Below, in pieces: positions 57,536 through 64,000 of a DNA stretch of 64,000 nucleotides. A program made the translations under genes and the position numbers. The stretch covers positions 5,218,243-5,282,242 of the forward strand of contig CP093829.1 in assembly GCA_033063855.1 (NCBI GenBank). Reading direction: 5' to 3'. Below the pieces are notes generated by a model. The model was not told where the DNA came from. It saw only the letters and a program-made list of their open reading frames with translations, and did not search any database. Numbering within the stretch: position 1 is the first letter of the stretch; every line of letters begins with the position of its first letter. Origin of the DNA: Smittia aterrima (Eukaryota; Arthropoda; Insecta; Diptera; Chironomidae).

Positions 57536-58923
57536 TCTCTCGATCGAGTGCCACTCGCGGAGAACACGCCGAATGTTTACTTTGGTTCAGTTCTTGTTTT
57601 GCGATGCAAATTACTCGTAATTTAACCCGAAATTCGACACAACTTAGTATTCATTGCTCCTTTCTAGGTGAGAATTGCAGGGAAATGTTAATTTCGGCCT
57701 AAATTTTCAGTCGAAAGCTCTTCAAGTTCCATCGTAAAGCAAGAAAAGTTTTCAATGACTTCGTGTGAAAATTGTAAGGAAAATTGTTTTCAATTTTGGA
57801 AATTTAAATTGATTAAAAGTTATCACTCTCTCTTCTCTAATTTTCTCACATTTTCTTATCACATTTCAAAGTAAAAACTTTTTTATTTTTGAGCAATTAA
57901 ACAAAGAGGAAATAAAAATTCGAAAGTAAAGTTTTTCTCGACTTTCTAGCTGCGACTTGAGCGGACGAATGACCAGCGTTTAGCTTTTAAACGAAACGAG
58001 CGAGTCCGTGGTCAGTTAAAGAGAATTTTCCGTGTGAGTCTTGCGTGTGTGTTAGTGTGGAAAGCCGGTGTAATTTTCAAGTCGGAAAAGCGAGTTTTTT
58101 CACGGTTCGCTCTTCTCTTCGACCTCCACACTTGCCGTCTCTTTGTATCCTGACAAGTACACATTGTTGTCGGATTGAATTAGCAACAAAGTTGAGAACT
58201 TGCTCAACTCTACTGAGAATGTACGTTTGGATAAATGTTTGCTCTAGCACTGACGGATTGGAAAATATCGCGGACTCGATGTTAAAGCGATGAATCCTCG
58301 CTGTAAACGAGTCCATCGAGATGTTTAGGCTCTCGACTTGAATTATTGATTAACTCATTTCTGTTGTGGGAATACGAGCTCGACAAACAGCCGCGTCGAT
58401 TTGTTTTCATTCAGAAGTTGAATCGAACAGATGTTTTAAATGGATCGAGGACGACAAGTCATTCATCGCACATGATAACAAACTTTCTGTCATACAATGA
58501 AAGGACATCGCTTGAAACAAATCTTCTAAGGCAATTCATCAAATTGGTCAGAAGAAATTGTTTGTTCCACTTAATAACTAATTAATTTCCAATCGCTCTG
58601 AATCAACTCAGCAATCGAAGAATTATTGCGACGGTCGAGAAGAATTTATTTTTATCAGACAATTGAAAATGTTCGTGATCAAATAATTCGTCTGGGAGAG
58701 TTTCCTTTTTGCCAGGATTCCATCCCGTTGAATGATTTATGTTCGTTATCCATTCGTTTCCTTTCTAGCTAAAAGATTTCTTATTCTTAAATTAGAAAAT
58801 TGCGTTTCTCGTTCTCGATTTCGTGCGGATTCTTTCAGCAGGTGAATGACTCATTAACACTCGATTCGCGACGCATATTAAATAATCCTTTTCGGCCTTG
58901 AATTTTCATGAAAGTGTACTCAC
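57536..58923. other. RSPH3 5' region, nothing further seen
   Basis: Promoter and leader of the long RSPH3 form lie here. Directly upstream of the ATG at 57535 the frame stays open (RRVLREWHSIER) back to a TGA, so an extra upstream coding part is possible but no good acceptor is seen in the right phase. Confidence 0.4.
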
Positions 58924-59147
58924 CGTTGGAGGTTCAAGTTTTCGCGAATCAGCTTTCGATTCTGGTAGAGAGCTCGCGGTGTGCTTGTCCATGTGTAAAC
59001 GCCTTTGAACTGGTTCGGAGGAGGACAATTCTTGTTCCATCTAACTCCAGCATTTTGTGGAAAGTCAAGCAGCAAAATGTCTTTTTTCATCTCTGTGCTG
59101 TTGCCAGGCTCCAGCTTTGACATTCGAGGACCCGAACAAGTTGGCAT
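58924..59147 (-). CDS. RSPH3: alternative first exon of RSPH3
   Basis: ATG at 59147 opens MPTCSGPRMSKLEPGNSTEM, and the exon ends FKGVYTWTSTPRALYQNRK...NLQR at a GTGAGT donor in phase 2. The RSPH3 exon at 54843 begins in phase 2, so direct joining gives NLNLQR-ENLACQNLMYDRR. The end resembles the vertebrate RSPH3 block TYTYTSRPRAL placed just before the YDRR motif. This predicts a shorter isoform of about 380 aa that skips both exons at 56.5-57.5 kb. Confidence 0.7.
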
Positions 59148-60363
59148 CTTTGTTTTATATTATTCACAATCAAATGAACTAAAATTCTGACACTTTTCCG
59201 CTCTACAATTCGGGAAAATCCTTGACGGATCGATAATTTGTTGCTGAGATTTTATAAATTTATAATTTTCTTCTTTTCACGAACGATCACGAAATGCGCA
59301 ACTGGAATTTCACTTGGGGATTCTTCAACGTCTTCGCGTGAACTAAATCGCGGAGAAACTCGCGAAGAATTTATGTTTAATCCTCTGCAAATCAATGGCA
59401 GAAATATTTCCGCGCTTCGAGTCTCCGAATGGATTAAAAAAAAGTTTGTTTGCTGTTGTTTACTATGGCGAACTTCTTTTTTGTTGTTGACGATTTTGTT
59501 GATTTTGAAAAAAAGAATTCGTTGCTAAGCGATCGATTCATGTTTCGATGAGCGGTGATATTTTAAAATAGCATTCGGTTTATTGAAAAATTTCAATCGT
59601 TTTAAATGGTCTCGTGCTTTGAAGTGGAAGGGGTGAGATTGCCTGAGCAGATCTAGTTAGAATTGTTTGCCACGCTATAAAGAGATTTCGTGAGAACATG
59701 AGAATCATTTATCATTACACCGGTGGAGATGTCAACGATAAGCTTCACGAGCTTGCCTTAGCAAACAAAGTTGGAATTTAGATTTTTTAACGGAATTGAA
59801 CTGAGCGAAGTGAAGTTGTCTCCGAATTGAGTTTTGAGCTCGAGAGAAGGGACCAACAGCTAATCTTAGAGTTTATGATGAGCCTTCTTCTGTAGTTTCT
59901 TACGAGCATAGTTCAAAGGTTCTTCTTGACAAAGATTGCCCCACAATCAAAATGTCATTTCATTCGTTTCCACTTAAGAAAAGAAACCTTCAGCCTTCAT
60001 CAAAAAATTCGTCTCCATCAGCAATTTCAAGCTCAGCTACCTCAGATTTTCTTCCCAGAAAACATTAATTCGCTACTTCATTTAAATCGAATTGTTATGC
60101 CTTAAGAAATTTGTTATTCATACTCAAGTTGATAAGAATTCAAGATTGTGTGATGTGACGACTCCTCCGATTTGAATTGAAAAACCATAAACGCCCTCGA
60201 CTCGACGATTTAAAAAGCAAATCAGATCAATTTGATAAATTGGTGTACAACCGAAATGAATGCATAAATGAATGTGCTGATGAAACACAGAAGCTAATGT
60301 TCGCTAGAAGGACACGAGCACTTTTCCTGGAAGATCTCCAAGATTCTCCGAAGTATTTTTAAA
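59148..60363. other. intergenic, no supported gene
   Basis: A 61-codon frame at 60177-60362 (starting at TTG; contains NECADETQKLMFARRTRAL) precedes the candidate small gene, but it has no ATG near its start and no known match. Confidence 0.4.
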
Positions 60364-60573
60364 ATGGAAAACAATTCATCAAGCGTTCGAAAATATTTTG
60401 ATTTCTCGGGGAATAAACAAATGTCTTATCATGCTGACGAACTCTTTCAATTAAGTGACAATGTGAGCTCACAGCTTACAATCCAAACAAATAAAAACTT
60501 CCACTCGATCATTAATCATCGCGTGCCCGTGAAGAGAGTCGCTCGCCTAGAGATTTATCACAAATCGATTTAG
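60364..60573 (+). CDS. possible small protein, 69 aa
   Basis: ATG with good context (TTTTAAAATGGAAAAC) opens MENNSSSVRKYFDFSGNKQM and ends PVKRVARLEIYHKSI. It has no signal peptide, membrane segment or domain I recognise. Short chance frames of this size are common, so this is only a candidate. Confidence 0.2.
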   Translation: MENNSSSVRKYFDFSGNKQMSYHADELFQLSDNVSSQLTIQTNKNFHSIINHRVPVKRVARLEIYHKSI

Positions 60574-63500
60574 AACTTTTTTTTTGTGTAGCACAAATCG
60601 AATTCAATTAATTATTTTATTACGAAGAATTAAGATGAGATCTTGATTTTTTCTCCTTCTTCTCAACCTCTCTTCTCCTTCATGTTTGAATCTACAAAAG
60701 CGTCATGTAAACTGTCGTGTTTGATTTGGAGTTGATTATTAATGATTGCTGGGGAGAAGTTGAATTGAAATAATTTCGACTAACAAACGCCACGTCTCGT
60801 CTTCCATCCTTCCTCGTTCATACAAGGCAATGGAATTCAATTTAAAGTTTCACGTGACGATCTCAAACCCTTTAAACTGTCCATCGATCCAGCGACTACA
60901 ACAGATTTCACTGGTCGTGTCGTTTGGCATGTTAATGAGTTAGTGAACGTCCAGGCCGGGACAACACAAAAAAAAATACAATTTCCGTTTGATTTCGACG
61001 GGCTGGATTATTCATCGATATCCGGTGTTGTTTGTGCTTTTAAAAAATGGAAATTTCATTTTAGTTTGAACTTTCACATTATCACATTTTATTTCGATGA
61101 CCTCCTCGTAGGAAGAGCGAGTTTGTTATTTTTAGCTTCGAATAAAATTTACTTTTATTTCGCTTTCATCGTGAAATAATTAATTAGATTTTGCCGATGA
61201 TTAATATTTCAGTTACGTCGTGCACGTTTGTGTTTGGTTGCAGCCGTCGTTCGTTTGCTTTGGTAATCAGCTGCGAAGCAAACGTTTCTTGGCTTAAGAC
61301 CTTCAATGTCATTGAGAGCCTTGACTGCCTTAATTTCCCTCGAAGACCTCTCAACAATGTTGAACTAATGCGTTAAAAAGCTGTGAAGTGAATCTTTACT
61401 GCGCTCAATAAAAAGTTCTCACTCGTAAACCAAAAACGAAGCCGATCGTGGGTGAGTCGTCGATTGCTGTCAACCTCAATCGATTTCCAACTGTTTGCAA
61501 ATGATCGAAGTAAAAGGAAAGGATTCAGAGGTTGATGGCCATCAAAAGAGAGAAACTTGTTGATCAGCAACGCTTTCCAAAAATAACAAAAAAATCATCG
61601 AAGATTAAGTTAAAGAATTCAAAACGAAAATTGAATCTTACTTCATCGAATTCTCGTTTTTGCACGTTTTTTTTTTGTCTTCATCGAACCGCCGTTATTG
61701 ATGACAAGTTTGCCTAATCACGATAGTGCTGACATAACAATCTGACCGTTGCAAAAATAGTTTATCAACAGATTATGATATATGACGCATTTCAAGTCGA
61801 ACGACGTTTGAAATCTTTAGCTTTTTACTGCTCAATAAATTTGAACTCGGGAAATTAAAATGCAAATCAGCGATAAAAGTTTGACAGACAACAATCGTCC
61901 GGTTGTGTGATGTGGAATCAAAAGGTGAGAGCAGAAGACGGTTACGAAACTCGAAAAGACTTTGTCGATGACGATGATGGAAGAGAAGAGGCGGAAGCGT
62001 CATCGATTGGAAGTGCAAGGCATTCATTGATGCAAAGCGTGCATTGAACTGTCAAAAGACTGTGCAAACACTCGACGTAAACGACAACGAAATCTCAAAG
62101 ATCTCGAAGTCGTAAAACGAATTCGTGAACTCATATTGTTCCGAAAAACGAAGAGAAAAGTGGAAGAGGCGATGTCGCGATGTGGTTGCTTTAAGTAGCA
62201 ACTAATTACCGGATTATTTCTCTCGTTCGCCGAGCATTTTTATTTGACTTAAAACGTGTAATTTGCAAATTTGCACGTTTTTCGTTGTTGGACAGGAGAG
62301 AAAAAGTAAAAAGTCGAATGAATGCGATGCACTTTTTGCAGTCGACCACGGTTTTCCTTTATCAGCTCGCCAACCAAACACTGACAACAGAGCGAGTGAA
62401 ATTAAGACGTCTCTTAAGTACGAGGGACATTCAGAGGAATTCTTCTCTGTGTACGGCGATTCGCCTTATTTCGAAGACGAGGCTCGAGTGAAAAATGTCT
62501 CAATTTTTGTTCTAAGAAGCAAAATACGTGATTTTACGTTTTCCTTTCCATATCGGATCGAGTTCGAATTCCGTCGAGGGCATCTCGTCGACATCTCCAC
62601 GCTTCTCTCCTAGTCGGCACACAGAAGCTGAAGTGGTAATGAGCTTGGATTAAGAGTTTAAATTGAAAAGAAAAATTAAATTCGGGTCAGAAAGGGGAGT
62701 GAGAACAACTCATTCCACAGTTGACCCCAAACACATGTTTTGAATTTTAAAATTACTTTGGCGAGAGAGAGAAATGTTCGCCAATTTATCACTCGATGCA
62801 TTGTTCTTAAGAATCCCTTGTAAAGTGCACGGGGGATCTGGAATTTGGAAGAAAAATTGCAGAGCATGTCGAGAAGAAATTGAAACACCTTCACAGTTGA
62901 TTGTTTCGCATCGCGGGCCGCGCTAATTTTGGGAAGGGTCGGCCGATCATTATCCGTCGAGAGTAAAGAGATATTTTTACATTTTAATCATTTCGCATGT
63001 GCCCATCGACGTCGTCTTTTGCATTCTTAATCTCTCTTCGCAGTACAATGCAATTCATCGTCGTCGCTCGTCGTTCGAGGGAGATGGAGAAGTGAAGAAG
63101 AAGAAGTTGAAACAATAAATTATTTTGATGCGAAAGGAGAAAAATGTTTGAAATGCTCGATTCTGAAAGATGATGAATTAATTTTGATGCTTTGTTGGAG
63201 GATAAAAAAAAGCGCAACGGCAAATTAAATGCTTTGTCTGGATTGTAATTAATGTTGAATGTATTTATCATTCGGAATTATTCTCGAGATTTTTAAAATG
63301 TTTGCACACACTCACTCTCGTGTGTGCCATTGCCAAGACTCACAATTCATAAATGAACATATCAGCGCGCGTCCAAAAATGTTTGTAATTGATTGAAGAG
63401 CGAACGGGATTAATTGGAGCGGTGAAGAAATATTTCGGTGATTGATCAATCGACAAAAGTTTCCTTCTAATTGCTTCAAGAACTTCGAAGGAGAATTCCT

Positions 63501-63716
63501 TTCAACTCTTTGTAGTCGTGTGTGGCTTCGAAACAGATCAACTCAACGCTGGTTTGACGAGATGAACTCTCCGTTATTGTTGAAATTACTTTCTGCATAT
63601 ATTTACAAATCGTGCTAAATCGATCACAATTCACTTGACCTCAGCGACATTCTTCGCTTCACATCATCATTCCATCGCACACTGCTCTAGAGGCGCTGGG
63701 GGAAAACATTGAAATA
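60574..63716. other. intergenic, no gene seen
   Basis: Short frames on both strands only, low complexity in places, no repeats or RNA genes recognised. Confidence 0.45.
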
Positions 63717-63771
63717 ATGAGTCGAGCAGCAAAACTGGAGCTCGCTGCACCGAATCGATCAATCAAAACAG
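63717..63771 (+). CDS. possible first exon of a gene running out of the window
   Basis: ATG at 63717 opens MSRAAKLELAAPNRSIKT and meets GTTAAGT at 63772, a donor-like site. Without the next exon this cannot be confirmed; the product is unknown. Confidence 0.2.
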
Positions 63772-64000
63772 GTTAAGTGAATCTCTTGTGTGAGTGTGGC
63801 AATCTGAAGGCATAATTTAAACAACAGGGAGCCTCTGTCTCTCTTTCAGCCTTCACAATCGCAGTCGCACTGTCGAAGTCTTGTTGGCAATTGTGCAACA
63901 AGCATTGTCAGGTCATTTTCTTTTGTGTTCTTTATTGATTCTTGCTGCTTTGTTGGCTTCGTCGACACGAGAAGAACTTTTATGTTTCGCAAATCGATGC

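Overview
The window is animal nuclear DNA: spliced genes with mostly short GT-AG introns, AT-rich spacers and no bacterial features. The gene set (a Windbeutel-type ERp29 with CTGC and a KEEL tail, a Drosophila velo-like SUMO protease, SMSr, FNIP, RSPH3) fits an insect, most likely a nematoceran fly such as a midge. That placement is inference; no marker in the window fixes the species.

Layout. 2.1-24.1 kb is ordinary gene-dense sequence: a G-patch protein (+), a GT31 beta-1,3-galactosyltransferase (-), PLGRKT (+), windbeutel/ERp29 (-), ribosomal protein L28 (+), folliculin-interacting protein FNIP (-), the SAM-domain sphingomyelin-synthase-related enzyme SMSr (-) and the ESCRT-III factor IST1 (+). 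44.4-59.1 kb is again ordinary: a SENP6/7-type SUMO protease (velo-like, +), CCDC6 (+) and radial spoke protein RSPH3 (-). 59.2-64 kb holds no gene I can support beyond two weak candidates.

The unusual part is 24.9-43.8 kb, between IST1 and velo. It is a tandem array of seven + strand units that exist nowhere else in the window. The five central types are chimeras built from both flanking genes: the front comes from the Gln-rich N-terminal exons of velo, the back from the last intron and last exon of IST1, including its MIT-interacting motifs (MIM2 and MIM1). Sequence from other genes is inserted into the IST1 last exon. Units 2 and 5 carry an exon that strongly resembles the nuclear-coactivator-binding domain (NCBD/IBiD) of CBP/p300. 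Unit 6 carries an exon that is clearly the first half (PAI) of a paired domain. Several units carry parts of the second half (RED), the linker and the segment before the homeodomain of a paired/gooseberry (Pax3/7) class gene. In unit 6 the two paired-domain halves are in swapped order. Units 2 and 5 are fully open (853 and 743 aa); unit 6 is open but loses MIM1 to a frameshift; unit 4 lost a splice donor and reads into a hydrophobic tail; units 1 and 3 are broken; unit 7 is an intronless copy of velo exon 3 only. A 57-nt minisatellite fills the middle of units 2, 4 and 5. Intergenic blocks are repeated with the units, and a 1.5-kb foldback element with an 8-bp target duplication plus two copies of a small MITE-like element sit in them.

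I infer that DNA-level rearrangement between IST1 and velo, followed by exon capture and tandem duplication, made a new family of Gln-rich proteins that may join ESCRT/VPS4-binding tails to transcription-factor-derived modules. Expression and function cannot be judged from sequence alone.
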